A stretch of 64,000 nucleotides of DNA from Euzebyella saccharophila (GCF_014855495.1 NZ_JACYFJ010000004.1:1-64000); one strand, 5' to 3'; positions 17,471 to 26,433 are shown, counted from the first letter of the stretch. Translations and numbers: made by a program. The notes: generated from the letters alone by a model not told the origin.

Positions 17471-18424
17471 TTATCCATTAAAAACTCCCATATCTGCATA
17501 TTTATCCATACGGGTTTGCACCAATTCCTTTGGGGATAACTTTTCCAGTGCCTTGTAATGTGAAAGAATTTTGTTTTTTACGGTCGTAAAGGTTTTGCCC
17601 CTATTGGAATGTGCGCCTCCCGCCGGTTCACGTACTATTTCATCGATCAGCTTAAGCTTTTTCATATCCGTAGCGGTAAGTTTCAAAGCTTCTGCAGCCT
17701 GCTCCTTGTATTCCCAACTTCTCCAAAGTATGGAAGAACAGGATTCTGGAGAAATAACGGAATACCAAGTATTTTCCAACATTAATACCTTATCTCCTAC
17801 TCCAATGCCCAATGCACCACCTGATGCACCTTCACCAATAATAAAAACGATGATAGGTACTTGTAAACGGGTCATTTCCAAGATATTTCTAGCAATGGCT
17901 TCTCCTTGGCCCCTTTCCTCTGCCTCTATACCGGCATAGGCCCCTGGAGTATCTACGAATGTAACAACAGGAATACCAAATTTTTCGGCAGATTTCATCA
18001 ACCTCAACGCTTTTCTGTATCCTTCGGGGTTGGCCATACCAAAATTTCGATATTGTCTGGTTTTGGTATTGTATCCTTTTTGTTGACCGATGAACATAAA
18101 GGTCTGGTCACCAATTTTACCCAAACCTCCGATCATGGCCTTATCGTCCTTGACATTTCTATCTCCATGAAGTTCAAGAAAAGTATCGCCACAGATGGCT
18201 TTAATGTAATCAAGAGTGTAGGGTCTATTAGGGTGTCTTGACAATTGTACTCGCTGCCAAGCCGTTAGGTTTTTATAAATATCCTTTCTGGTGTCTGCCA
18301 GTTTCTTTTCTATCTGCTTACAGGTTTCACTAACATCTACGTCGCTCTCCTCACCAATGACCATGCATTTATCTAGCTGTTCTTCCAGTTCCTTGATCGG
18401 GAGTTCAAAATCGAGATATTCCAT
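17471..18424 (-). CDS. accA: Acetyl-CoA carboxylase carboxyltransferase subunit alpha
   Basis: A 317-residue cytosolic subunit that, with AccD, transfers the carboxyl group from biotin to acetyl-CoA for fatty-acid synthesis. The sequence is standard: [17 protein letters not shown] at the N-terminus, then [57 protein letters not shown] and [20 protein letters not shown]. The family length is about 315-320. It has its own -7 box at 18454 and its own terminator at 17414, so it is probably a single-gene transcript. Confidence 0.96.
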   Translation of the reverse strand: MEYLDFELPIKELEEQLDKCMVIGEESDVDVSETCKQIEKKLADTRKDIYKNLTAWQRVQLSRHPNRPYTLDYIKAICGDTFLELHGDRNVKDDKAMIGGLGKIGDQTFMFIGQQKGYNTKTRQYRNFGMANPEGYRKALRLMKSAEKFGIPVVTFVDTPGAYAGIEAEERGQGEAIARNILEMTRLQVPIIVFIIGEGASGGALGIGVGDKVLMLENTWYSVISPESCSSILWRSWEYKEQAAEALKLTATDMKKLKLIDEIVREPAGGAHSNRGKTFTTVKNKILSHYKALEKLSPKELVQTRMDKYADMGVFNG

Positions 18425-18453
18425 ATAGGTAGTTATAGGTTTAATTTGATGGG

Positions 18454-18461
18454 CAAATATA
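18454..18461 (-). promoter_or_regulatory. -7 box (TATATTTG) of accA
   Basis: The minus strand reads TATATTTG at 18461-18454, 30 nt before the accA ATG. A -33 TTG is not evident at the expected distance, which would lie inside the end of the upstream gene. Confidence 0.5.
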
Positions 18462-18474
18462 TAACATATATCGC

Positions 18475-19368
18475 TTATTCTACTGCCGGTTTTCCAATCC
18501 TTCTCCTGTTTTTAAGGATTCCATTGGCTACAACGGTACTAATTATAATCAAACCGCCTACGTAGAACATAGGTTGCATTTTTTCGCTTTCCCCAAAAAT
18601 AGCAAATGCCAACAATATGCCATAAATCGGTTCCATGTTAACGGTAAGCATTACGGTATAAGGGCTAATGAATTTTAACAATTTCACCGATGCGATAAAG
18701 GCATAGGCCGTACAAACAGAAGCCAAGAGAAATAAAAAGAAAAGATCATTTATGGAAATTTGAAAGTAATTGGCATCGAACTTTCCGGTAAACGCTAAAT
18801 AGGGGGTCAATACTAAAGTTCCGCTGGTCAATTCATAAAATGATATGACCGATGGCCTCTCTTTTTGTATCAGCTTGCCGTTCAGCATAGAAAAAATGGT
18901 AGAAAGCAGAGCGGAAATTAGTGCCAAACCAATTCCTAACAAATTAGTGGTGTCCACCTGAAATATAAGATAGAGCCCCAACATTACAATAACACCAAAA
19001 ACAATTTCATACCCAATAACCTTTCTCCCATACCAGAACGGCTCTATTATAGCAGCAAAAAAAGCTCCGGTAGACATTGTTGCCAGAGCCACGGAAACAT
19101 TGGAAGCTTTGATCGCACCAAAGAAGGTTACCCAGTGCAAGGCTATAACTATACCGGTAAAAACCAAGGAAACCAACATTTTTGCGGTTACCCTAAGTCT
19201 ATATTTCTTAAAGACGATAAACGCCAATACCAATATGGAAGCCAATAGCATCCGGTACCAGACCAGGTCCAAAGCATCTAAGCTTATCAACTTTCCCAAA
19301 ACAGCTGTAAACCCCCAAATGAATACAATGAGGTGTAAATGAAGATAGTTTTTTAGCTTGGGCTCCAT
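18475..19368 (-). CDS. EamA/DMT-family transporter
   Basis: A 297-residue inner-membrane protein with ten hydrophobic segments in two EamA repeats. The first begins [16 protein letters not shown] and the second lies around residues 150-285 ([38 protein letters not shown]). The drug/metabolite transporter superfamily exports or imports small metabolites; the substrate cannot be predicted. It is the third gene of a leftward series tgt-lptG-eamA, 27 nt after the LptG/F-like gene. Confidence 0.88.
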   Translation of the reverse strand: MEPKLKNYLHLHLIVFIWGFTAVLGKLISLDALDLVWYRMLLASILVLAFIVFKKYRLRVTAKMLVSLVFTGIVIALHWVTFFGAIKASNVSVALATMSTGAFFAAIIEPFWYGRKVIGYEIVFGVIVMLGLYLIFQVDTTNLLGIGLALISALLSTIFSMLNGKLIQKERPSVISFYELTSGTLVLTPYLAFTGKFDANYFQISINDLFFLFLLASVCTAYAFIASVKLLKFISPYTVMLTVNMEPIYGILLAFAIFGESEKMQPMFYVGGLIIISTVVANGILKNRRRIGKPAVE

Positions 19369-19395
19369 ATTATCCCAATAAAATGAGGTTGAATA

Positions 19396-20478
19396 CTATC
19401 GTTTTGCCTTTTGAAGTAATATTATGGCCAATACTCCAAAAAGAATATTGGGCAATAGGACGGCCAAAAGAGGCGAAAAACCGGACTGTTCCGCTAATGT
19501 ACCAAAAACCTTATCAAAGAATACAAAAATGAAAGCTACAATAATTCCAAATGCCAAGTTTACCCCCATCCCGCCTCTACGCTTTACGGAAGATACCGCT
19601 ACGGCAATAATGGTGAGAATAAATGCGGTAATAGGTAGCGCCCATCTTTTGTATTTGACCAGCACATAAGCATTAATGTTTGAAGCTCCTTTTGCCCTTT
19701 GATCCTCTATAAACTTATTAAGTTCAAAAATATCCTTTGTTTCAGCTACGTAGGATACAGGCGTTAAGTCCCCTATCTGAAAGGTGAATAACGTATCTAA
19801 ACGGCGCTTGGTTTCTACTATAGACGTGTCCTTTAGTAGTTTTCTTTTTTTGTAGGTTGTTAAACGGTAGAGGCTATCCTTTTCTATCCACCGGATGTTG
19901 GCAGCAGAAATTTTAAATTCCAGTTGGTTTTCCTCATCAAACCTTTCAAAGGTAAAATTGTAGCCAATCTGTCTAGCAGGGTCAAAACTACTCACGTAAA
20001 TAAAATCGCTCTTATTAAGTTGGGTGAAAATATTGTTGGTAACCCTATCCTGCTTGCCCTTTTTAAGGTACTTGTATTTAAACTCATTGAACCCTTTACT
20101 GGCCGAGGGTACCACGAACATCCCCATTATAAACATAATGACCGCAATAATGGAAGCACCTATGATATAGGGCCTTAAGAAACGGGTATAGGAAACCCCT
20201 GAGCTTAATATGGCAACTATCTCCGTATTTCCGGCCAATTTGGAGGTGAAAAATATAATGGAAAGAAATAAAAATATGGGAAATAATAAACTACCAATAT
20301 AAATGGTGAAATTTCCAAAATAGATAATAATTTCATCCAAAGGCGCTTCATTGGCCTGCATTTTACCTATTTGCTCGGCCAAGTGTGCCATAATTCCAAT
20401 AGGAATAAATAGCAAAATCATCACCGCAAAAGTGACTAAATAACGCTTTAGAATGTATTTATCTAATATGGTTAGCAC
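19396..20478 (-). CDS. LptF/LptG-family LPS export permease
   Basis: A 360-residue inner-membrane protein of the YjgP/YjgQ family. It has three N-terminal helices (starting LDKYILKRYLVTFAVMILLF), a periplasmic beta-jellyroll-type domain (about 130-265) and three C-terminal helices (WALPITAFILTIIAVAVSS onward). These permeases pair with LptB to extract LPS from the inner membrane. I cannot decide between LptF and LptG. Its GTG start overlaps the tgt TAG stop by one base (TAGTG), so translation is probably coupled to tgt. Confidence 0.9.
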   Translation of the reverse strand: MLTILDKYILKRYLVTFAVMILLFIPIGIMAHLAEQIGKMQANEAPLDEIIIYFGNFTIYIGSLLFPIFLFLSIIFFTSKLAGNTEIVAILSSGVSYTRFLRPYIIGASIIAVIMFIMGMFVVPSASKGFNEFKYKYLKKGKQDRVTNNIFTQLNKSDFIYVSSFDPARQIGYNFTFERFDEENQLEFKISAANIRWIEKDSLYRLTTYKKRKLLKDTSIVETKRRLDTLFTFQIGDLTPVSYVAETKDIFELNKFIEDQRAKGASNINAYVLVKYKRWALPITAFILTIIAVAVSSVKRRGGMGVNLAFGIIVAFIFVFFDKVFGTLAEQSGFSPLLAVLLPNILFGVLAIILLQKAKR

Positions 20479-21608
20479 TACAATCTTTTATCCATTTGTT
20501 TGACCATACGATTTTTCCAATCCGCAAAATCTCCGGCTAGAATATGCTTTCTTGCCTCACGTACCAACCAAAGATAGAAACCTAAATTATGAATGGTAGC
20601 AATCTGTTTTCCTAAATATTCCTTAGCTACAAAGAGATGCCTTAAGTACGCTTTGGAATACTCTAAATCCACGAAAGTAATTCCCATATCATCGATAGGG
20701 GAGAAATCATCTTCCCACTTTTTATTTTTGATATTTATGGTTCCGTGGGCCGTAAACAGCATTCCGTTTCTGGCGTTTCTTGTGGGCATCACACAATCGA
20801 ACATATCCACCCCTAACGCAATATTTTCAAGGATATTAATGGGTGTTCCTACCCCCATAAGGTATCTGGGCTTATCTTCCGGCAAGATGTTGCAGACCAC
20901 TTCAGACATAGCGTACATTTCCTCAGCTGGTTCCCCAACACTCAATCCACCAATAGCATTTCCTTCTGCCCCTACGCCCGCAATGTATTCCGCAGATTGT
21001 TTTCTTAAATCCAGATAGGTAGATCCTTGAACAATGGGAAAAAAGCTTTGAGAGTAATCATACTCAAATGGAGTTTTCTCCAAATGGGCTATACAGCGTT
21101 CCAACCACCGGTGCGTCATATGCATGGAACGTTGTGCATATTTATAATCACAAGGATAGGGCGTACACTCATCAAATGCCATAATGATATCTGCTCCAAT
21201 AACCCGTTGTATTTCCATTACATTCTCGGGGGTGAACAAATGGGTTGATCCATCTATATGCGATTTAAACTTAACACCTTCCTCCTTGATCTTTCGATTT
21301 CCAGAAAGGGAATACACCTGGTAACCCCCACTATCGGTTAAGATATTACGGTCCCAGCCCATGAACTTATGGAGCCCACCGGCCTTTTTTAAAATATCGG
21401 TTTTAGGCCGTAGAAAAAGATGGTAGGTGTTACCTAGAATAATATCCGGGTTAATATCCTCCTTTAATTCTCTTTGATGCACACTTTTTACGGAGGCTAC
21501 CGTTCCTACCGGCATAAAAATAGGGGTCTCTATCTTTCCATGGTCCGTTTTCATGGTTCCTGCCCTAGCCTTACTCTGTGGGTCTGTATGGTGTAATGTA
21601 AACTTCAA
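20478..21608 (-). CDS. tgt: tRNA-guanine transglycosylase, lacking the usual CxCxxC zinc ligands
   Basis: 376 residues from a TTG start (KFTLHHTDPQSKARAG). The enzyme exchanges guanine-34 for preQ1 in the tRNAs for Asp, Asn, His and Tyr. Core motifs are present: LTDSGGYQVYSLSG, IIMAFDECTPYP and MFDCVMPTRNARNG (catalytic Asp). The segment that normally holds the zinc cysteines (CxCxxC before YSRAYLHHL) reads DDMGITFVDLEYSKAYLRHL around residues 306-325, with no Cys; the downstream His in TIHNLG remains. The longer open frame (10 residues upstream) is rejected, because it contains the -7 promoter box. It is coupled to the LptF/G gene. Confidence 0.93.
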   Translation of the reverse strand: MKFTLHHTDPQSKARAGTMKTDHGKIETPIFMPVGTVASVKSVHQRELKEDINPDIILGNTYHLFLRPKTDILKKAGGLHKFMGWDRNILTDSGGYQVYSLSGNRKIKEEGVKFKSHIDGSTHLFTPENVMEIQRVIGADIIMAFDECTPYPCDYKYAQRSMHMTHRWLERCIAHLEKTPFEYDYSQSFFPIVQGSTYLDLRKQSAEYIAGVGAEGNAIGGLSVGEPAEEMYAMSEVVCNILPEDKPRYLMGVGTPINILENIALGVDMFDCVMPTRNARNGMLFTAHGTINIKNKKWEDDFSPIDDMGITFVDLEYSKAYLRHLFVAKEYLGKQIATIHNLGFYLWLVREARKHILAGDFADWKNRMVKQMDKRL

Positions 21609-21625
21609 ACTACAAATTATGGGCG

Positions 21626-21633
21626 CAAAGATA
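21626..21633 (-). promoter_or_regulatory. -7 box (TATCTTTG) of the tgt operon
   Basis: The minus strand reads TATCTTTG at 21633-21626, a full -7 match, 18-25 nt before the TTG start at 21608. The -33 region has only T-rich sequence. It lies inside the longest tgt frame and therefore fixes the shorter start. Confidence 0.6.
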
Positions 21634-21802
21634 AACATCTAGGCTGCATAAAAGACTTAAGGAAAAAATAAAGTTGGGGTATCATTCAAGGGGTTACCGC
21701 AAATCCTGTAGTTATTTAAAAAATTACTGATGCTTAATGGGTTGGATGATACAATTTAAAAAACAAAAGTTGAAAAACTAACAAAAATAATATTGGCCCA
21801 AT

Positions 21803-21833
21803 TTGTAATAGCAAAAGATTGCATTTACCTTTG
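21803..21833 (+). promoter_or_regulatory. Transketolase promoter (TTG-N20-TACCTTTG)
   Basis: TTG at 21803-21805, 20 nt, then TACCTTTG at 21826-21833. Both elements match. Transcription would begin near 21840, about 20 nt before the ATG at 21861. The longest frame opens at a TTG (21819) upstream of the -7, which is therefore not used. Confidence 0.72.
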
Positions 21834-21860
21834 GAAACTACTATAAATGAACATTTACAA

Positions 21861-22706
21861 ATGGCAAAACTAGAAGAATTACAGGATATTGTGATACAGA
21901 CCAGAAGGGACATCCTGCGAATGGTACATAATGTAAATTCCGGACACCCAGGAGGTTCTTTGGGATGTACAGAATTTTTGGTAGCTCTTTACAATGAAGT
22001 TATGGAGCTTAAGGATGGATTTGATATGGATGGAAAGGGCGAAGACCTTTTCTTTTTGTCCAACGGACATATCTCCCCAGTCTTTTACAGCGTATTGGCG
22101 AGAAAGGGATACTTTCCGGTAGAGGAATTGGGAACCTTTAGATTGATCGATTCCAGGTTACAGGGCCACCCAACAACCCACGAAGGATTGCCCGGTGTAC
22201 GCGTGGCATCTGGATCTTTGGGTCAGGGAATGTCCGTAGCTATAGGCGCGGCATTGGCCAAAAAACTTAACGGGGACCAACATTTGGTATTCAGTCTTCA
22301 TGGGGACGGAGAATTGCAGGAAGGTCAAAATTGGGAAGCCATTATGTACGCTGCCGGTAAAAAGGTAGATAACCTAATCGCTACCGTAGACAGGAATGGT
22401 CAACAAATTGACGGGCCTACCAATGAGGTACTGCCTTTAGGGGATTTAAAGCAAAAGTTTGAAGCTTTTGGTTGGGATGTTGTTGAAGTTGCCAAAGGAA
22501 ATGATCTTGAAGCGGTAATTGCCGGTCTAAACGAAGCGAAAAGCAGAACTGGAAAAGGAAAGCCGGTTTGTATCATGTTAGATACCGTAATGGGCCATGG
22601 CGTAGATTTTATGATGTATACCCATGCATGGCACGGTAAAGCTCCCAATGACGAACAATTGGAGACCGCTTTATCCCAGAACCCGGTAACCCTAGGGGAT
22701 TACTAA
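21861..22706 (+). CDS. Transketolase, N-terminal (thiamine-diphosphate-binding) subunit
   Basis: 281 residues from ATG 21861 (MAKLEELQDI). It has the transketolase N-domain: VNSGHPGGSLGCTEF, FFLSNGHISPVFY, GHPTTHEGLPGV, SGSLGQGMSVAIGAAL and SLHGDGELQEGQNWEA (GDG...N thiamine-diphosphate/Mg motif). This is one half of a two-gene transketolase, the usual form in many Bacteroidota. It works with the next gene in the non-oxidative pentose phosphate pathway. The two are separated by 91 nt, which contain two short hairpins (TTCCGC/GCGGAA at 22712-22725 and TTTCCC/GGGAAA just before the second gene). Confidence 0.95.
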   Translation: MAKLEELQDIVIQTRRDILRMVHNVNSGHPGGSLGCTEFLVALYNEVMELKDGFDMDGKGEDLFFLSNGHISPVFYSVLARKGYFPVEELGTFRLIDSRLQGHPTTHEGLPGVRVASGSLGQGMSVAIGAALAKKLNGDQHLVFSLHGDGELQEGQNWEAIMYAAGKKVDNLIATVDRNGQQIDGPTNEVLPLGDLKQKFEAFGWDVVEVAKGNDLEAVIAGLNEAKSRTGKGKPVCIMLDTVMGHGVDFMMYTHAWHGKAPNDEQLETALSQNPVTLGDY

Positions 22707-22797
22707 TTATTTTCCGCAAGCGGAAGAATGCCAGTAAATTTAGAAATCAAGAGTTAAAAAATTAGTTTCCCGGTGATGGGAAATTTTCCGAAACAAT

Positions 22798-23790
22798 ATG
22801 AAAAAATATATAGATCAAGGAAAGAACGATACAAGAAGTGGGTATGGTGCTGCCATGACCGAATTGGGTAGAACCAACCCGAATGTAGTGGCCCTTTGTG
22901 CCGATTTGGTGGGCTCCCTTAAAATCCAGCCGTTTATTGATGAAAATCCAGAGCGATTTTTTCAAGTAGGTATAGCCGAAGCCAACATGATGGGTATTGC
23001 AGCGGGGTTGACCATTGGAGGTAAAATACCTTTTGCCAGTTCTTTTGCCAATTTTGCCACTGGGCGTGTGTACGATCAAATTCGTCAATCCATTGCCTAT
23101 TCCGATAAGAACGTAAAAATATGTGCTTCCCACGCCGGTATTACTTTGGGTGAAGATGGTGCAACGCACCAAATTTTGGAAGACATCGGTCTTATGAAAA
23201 TGCTACCGGGCATGACGGTTATCAATCCATGTGATTACAACCAGACGAAGGCCGCTACATTGGCAATTGCCGATTATGAAGGACCTGTTTACCTTCGTTT
23301 TGGGAGACCAAAAGTGGCTAATTTTACCCCGGAAGACCAGAAATTTGAAATCGGTAAAGCATTAATGCTCAACGAAGGTACAGATGTAACCATTGTGGCC
23401 ACAGGACATTTGGTTTGGGAAGCCCTAATCGCTGCAGAGAAACTGGAGGAACAAGGTATTTCCGCAGAGGTTATTAACATACACACAATCAAGCCCTTGG
23501 ACGAAGAGGCGGTGTTAAAGTCCGTTAAAAAAACCGGATGTATCGTCACTTGTGAAGAGCATAATTATTTGGGCGGATTGGGTGAAAGTATCTCCGGACT
23601 ACTTGCTAATCAGCATCCTACACCTCAAGAATTCATCGCCACCAAAGATACTTTTGGCGAAAGCGGTACTCCAGAACAACTTATGGAGAAATACGGACTT
23701 AACAATAAAGCCATTGTAGAGGCCGTTTTAAAGGTGATGAAAAAAAGTAGCCTAATGGTATCGTTTTTGATACGGGGTTACTGTATTTAA
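22798..23790 (+). CDS. Transketolase, C-terminal (pyrimidine-binding) subunit
   Basis: 330 residues. It carries the pyrimidine-binding and C-terminal domains: DQGKNDTRSGYGAAMTELG, FFQVGIAEANMMGIAAGLT (with the cofactor-activating Glu), GEDGATHQILEDIGLMKMLP and VINIHTIKPLDEEAV. It forms the active site together with the preceding subunit. The usual length is about 317; here the C-terminus runs on with SSLMVSFLIRGYCI, unlike the usual basic ending, which suggests a small late frame change or local divergence. It is followed 10 nt later by an outer-membrane protein gene. Confidence 0.94.
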   Translation: MKKYIDQGKNDTRSGYGAAMTELGRTNPNVVALCADLVGSLKIQPFIDENPERFFQVGIAEANMMGIAAGLTIGGKIPFASSFANFATGRVYDQIRQSIAYSDKNVKICASHAGITLGEDGATHQILEDIGLMKMLPGMTVINPCDYNQTKAATLAIADYEGPVYLRFGRPKVANFTPEDQKFEIGKALMLNEGTDVTIVATGHLVWEALIAAEKLEEQGISAEVINIHTIKPLDEEAVLKSVKKTGCIVTCEEHNYLGGLGESISGLLANQHPTPQEFIATKDTFGESGTPEQLMEKYGLNNKAIVEAVLKVMKKSSLMVSFLIRGYCI

Positions 23791-23800
23791 AACGAGAACT

Positions 23801-24391
23801 ATGAAAAAAACACTGCTTACTGCGGTCATGGTCCTAATGGGCCTGACCGCTTTTTCACAAAATGATTCCGGAATTGGTATCAAGGCCGGACTGAACTACA
23901 GTGCCAATGGAGACTACTTTGAGTCTATTGGAGATGCCGCTAGAGAGCCGGACCGTAATGTAGGCTACCACGTTGGTCTTTATGGAAAAGTTGGAGTGGC
24001 CAGAATTTATGTTCGCCCAGAACTTATTTACACCAAGACAAAATCTGACTACCAAGGAGACAAATTTGATGTCAGCAAATTGGACGCTCCCATTCTACTG
24101 GGCGTAAAAGTCATTGGGCCGCTACATGTTTTTGCAGGACCTGCCTTTCAATATATCTTGGATACCGAGTTTGATGGTATTGCCATTAACGATATTGAAA
24201 ATGACTTTAGTGTTGGTGCCAATTTGGGCGCCGGACTCAATTTTGGAAAATTGGGTATTGATATTAGATATGAAAGAGGCTTTAATGACAATGAAGCCAC
24301 TTTTATCAATGACAACATTACCACTGTAGGCCCTAGTAGAATTGACGCTAGGCCTGATCAACTGATTGTAAGCTTATCATTGAAGCTTTAA
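23801..24391 (+). CDS. Small outer-membrane beta-barrel protein
   Basis: 196 residues with a signal peptide (MKKTLLTAVMVLMGLTAFSQ) followed by alternating amphipathic strands: GIGIKAGLNYSANGDYF, ARIYVRPELIYTKTKSDY, LHVFAGPAFQYIL and LGIDIRYERGFND, with a final strand LIVSLSLKL. This is the pattern of an 8-strand OmpA-like or porin-family barrel. The function is unknown. It lies 10 nt after the transketolase C subunit and may share its transcript, but no metabolic link is evident. A strong bidirectional terminator follows. Confidence 0.87.
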   Translation: MKKTLLTAVMVLMGLTAFSQNDSGIGIKAGLNYSANGDYFESIGDAAREPDRNVGYHVGLYGKVGVARIYVRPELIYTKTKSDYQGDKFDVSKLDAPILLGVKVIGPLHVFAGPAFQYILDTEFDGIAINDIENDFSVGANLGAGLNFGKLGIDIRYERGFNDNEATFINDNITTVGPSRIDARPDQLIVSLSLKL

Positions 24392-24411
24392 AGAGTATTG
24401 CTATAAAAAAT

Positions 24412-24446
24412 AAAAGCCCCAAAATATTAAATTTTGGGGCTTTTTT
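24412..24446. terminator. Bidirectional terminator between the beta-barrel and FKBP genes
   Basis: AAAAGCCCCAAAAT (24412-24425) pairs perfectly with ATTTTGGGGCTTTT (24431-24444) around a 5-nt loop, with T runs on both strands. It lies between two convergent genes and can serve both. Confidence 0.93.
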
Positions 24447-24467
24447 CTTTTCTAGTATTATTAAAAA

Positions 24468-25400
24468 TCAACTATCACTGTCCAGATAATCTGGGGTGCC
24501 ATCCCCATCTGAATCAGGATAGGTAATGTTTCCGTCCGCATCAATTTCTATTTCCTCACGAGTGGGTATTCCATCATTATCATCATCGGAATCTGCATGA
24601 TTACATATACAACTTCCGGTAGATGTTATATCGCCATCGGTGTTATCATTGTTTAAATTTCTATCTCCATTTAAATCTTCCAAAAGCGAAGGAATGCCAT
24701 CTCCATCATAATCCGTATCCTCCACATAGGAGCCTAATTCCAATCTAAAAATTAAAGGAGAATAAGAAGGTATGGATCCAGCGGCACCATTATAAAAACC
24801 CAAAGCTGAGGGCATAATGACCATTCCAATACCCGTGTTCTTTATTTCAAATGTTCCATCCTCTTCCTCGACAATCTCACCACCAACTTTCAATTCTGAA
24901 ACGCCCAAACCATAGCCTCGAACCGTGCTTGGCATGTATTGCCATAAAAAACTACTAGAACTGTCAAATTCAGTTCCATCCAGCAAGGACCCTTGATATT
25001 TAATAAAAACCGAATCCGCCACGGTTGGCATTCCACCAACTCCTTCCCTAGCCTCCAAATAATAATACGTATGAGAAAGACTAGCTTCGTCCTCGGCAAT
25101 TCCATCCACTTGAACAGTCTTAGAAGACACCTGATCCTTTAACGGAATTATGCCTGTGGTATCCCCTTCAGGAATTTCCTTTAAAACAATCTTATAATCA
25201 AAATCAGCGGGCGGGTTCTCAAACTCGGCATAGTTGTAATAATGGGTATTCAAATATTCCTGAATTTCATCCTCATCTTCGCCAAGCACTTCATCCAATG
25301 GCCTGGGAGGTTCTACCGTAATAGTATTGTCATCATCATTGTTACAAGACCAAAAAACGGCCACAGCGGATACAAGAATAATAAATCGGTTCTTAATCAT
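24468..25400 (-). CDS. FKBP-type peptidyl-prolyl isomerase lipoprotein with calcium-binding tail
   Basis: 310 residues from ATG 25400. A lipoprotein signal (IILVSAVAVFWSC, Cys then NNDDDN) is followed by a region of about 90 residues (EIQEYLNTHYYNYAEFENPP). An FKBP domain lies at roughly 110-225 (ADSVFIKYQGSLLDGTEFDS, IMPSALGFYNG, FRLELGSYV). The last ~80 residues are Asp/Asn-rich thrombospondin-3-like calcium repeats (DTDYDGDGIPSLLEDLNGD, DSDDDNDGIPTREE, DSDGDGTPDYLDSDS). It probably assists folding in the cell envelope. A start ten codons upstream is open but would spoil the signal peptide. The isomerase-plus-TSP3 arrangement is seen in flavobacteria. Confidence 0.88.
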   Translation of the reverse strand: MIKNRFIILVSAVAVFWSCNNDDDNTITVEPPRPLDEVLGEDEDEIQEYLNTHYYNYAEFENPPADFDYKIVLKEIPEGDTTGIIPLKDQVSSKTVQVDGIAEDEASLSHTYYYLEAREGVGGMPTVADSVFIKYQGSLLDGTEFDSSSSFLWQYMPSTVRGYGLGVSELKVGGEIVEEEDGTFEIKNTGIGMVIMPSALGFYNGAAGSIPSYSPLIFRLELGSYVEDTDYDGDGIPSLLEDLNGDRNLNNDNTDGDITSTGSCICNHADSDDDNDGIPTREEIEIDADGNITYPDSDGDGTPDYLDSDS

Positions 25401-25474
25401 CAATCTGTCTTTAAGGGCGGCAAGATACAATTTTCCCCTATTTTTGTGCTGGCACTTAACAAAGATTTTTGCTT

Positions 25475-25888
25475 ATGCGTATTGACAAGTACCTTTGGTG
25501 TATTCGTTATTTTAAAACTAGGAACATAGCTTCTACAGCCGTTAAAAAAGGACAAGTAAAAGTAAACGGACAAGCAGTGAAACCTTCAAGAGAAGTGTAT
25601 CCGATGGATAAATTGATTGTCCGAAAAAACCAAATCGATTACCAATTAACGGTATTGGACATTCCACCAAATCGCGTTGGTGCCAAATTAGTGGATATCT
25701 ACCGAAAAGATACCACCCCGCAGGAAGCCTTTGCCCACAGTGAACTTTTAAAACAGAGTAAGGATTATTATAGGAAAAAGGGCACTGGAAGACCTACTAA
25801 AAAAGACCGCAGGGATATTGATGAATATTTAGACGATTCCGATGATTTCTTTACGGATTCCAACAATGATGAAGCTTTTAATAAATAG
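25475..25888 (+). CDS. S4-domain RNA-binding protein (Hsp15-like)
   Basis: 137 residues. The N-terminal S4 domain reads MRIDKYLWCIRYFKTRNIAS, followed by VKKGQVKVNGQAVKPSREV, and the C-terminal tail is basic and then acidic. Homologues (Hsp15/HslR) bind 50S subunits carrying nascent chains and help recycle stalled ribosomes. ATG 25475 is chosen over an ATG two codons upstream, because MRIDKYLW is the standard N-terminus. It is divergent from the FKBP gene and followed by a phosphoribosyltransferase gene with its own -7 box. Confidence 0.9.
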   Translation: MRIDKYLWCIRYFKTRNIASTAVKKGQVKVNGQAVKPSREVYPMDKLIVRKNQIDYQLTVLDIPPNRVGAKLVDIYRKDTTPQEAFAHSELLKQSKDYYRKKGTGRPTKKDRRDIDEYLDDSDDFFTDSNNDEAFNK

Positions 25889-25909
25889 CGTTCTTTGAAG
25901 CTTCTTGCT

Positions 25910-25917
25910 TATATTTG
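25910..25917 (+). promoter_or_regulatory. -7 box (TATATTTG) of the phosphoribosyltransferase gene
   Basis: TATATTTG at 25910-25917 is a perfect -7, ending 18 nt before ATG 25936. The TTG of the longest frame (25915) is part of this box, so that start is rejected. The -33 element is weak. Confidence 0.55.
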
Positions 25918-25935
25918 AACCGTAAAGCTTGGCAA

Positions 25936-26433
25936 ATGGATAATAAGATTCTCACCCATCAACAAATACAGCATACCATTCAACGTATTGCCTATCAAAT
26001 TTATGAAACCAACGTTTCTGAAGAGGAAATTATCATAGCCGGTATTGATGGAGGAGGACTCAATTTTGCCAAGAAGATTCAAAAGATACTACTAAAGATA
26101 ACGGATGCTAAAATTACCCTTTGTACCGTTTTTATGGATAAATCGGACCCATTAAAAAGTGGGGTGACCACTTCGTTACCGGAGGCGGATTATAGCAACA
26201 AGGCGGTTGTCTTGGTCGATGATGTTTTAAATTCCGGTACCACTTTAATTTACGGCGTTCACCATTTCTTAAAAACACCGCTTAAACGACTTAAAACGGC
26301 CGTTCTGGTGAACAGAAACCATAAAAAATACCCTGTAAAAGCGGATTTTAAGGGTATTTCACTTTCTACCTCCCTACAGGAGCACGTACATGTCAAATTT
26401 GAGTCAAAGAACTATGTGGTCTATTTAGACTAA
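25936..26433 (+). CDS. Phosphoribosyltransferase-domain protein (PyrR-like)
   Basis: 165 residues. A type I phosphoribosyltransferase fold with the PRPP loop AVVLVDDVLNSGTT at about residues 90-105 and an upstream IIIAGIDGGGLNFAKKI. Overall it is PyrR- or hypoxanthine-PRTase-like, with no uracil-specific motif that I can identify. It is cytosolic. The last 9 nt overlap the end of the convergent aroK gene, so the two 3' ends share sequence. Confidence 0.87.
   Translation: MDNKILTHQQIQHTIQRIAYQIYETNVSEEEIIIAGIDGGGLNFAKKIQKILLKITDAKITLCTVFMDKSDPLKSGVTTSLPEADYSNKAVVLVDDVLNSGTTLIYGVHHFLKTPLKRLKTAVLVNRNHKKYPVKADFKGISLSTSLQEHVHVKFESKNYVVYLD

Noticed and set aside
22762-23172. 136-residue minus-strand open frame
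   Set aside because: It is antisense to the transketolase C subunit and has no family features.
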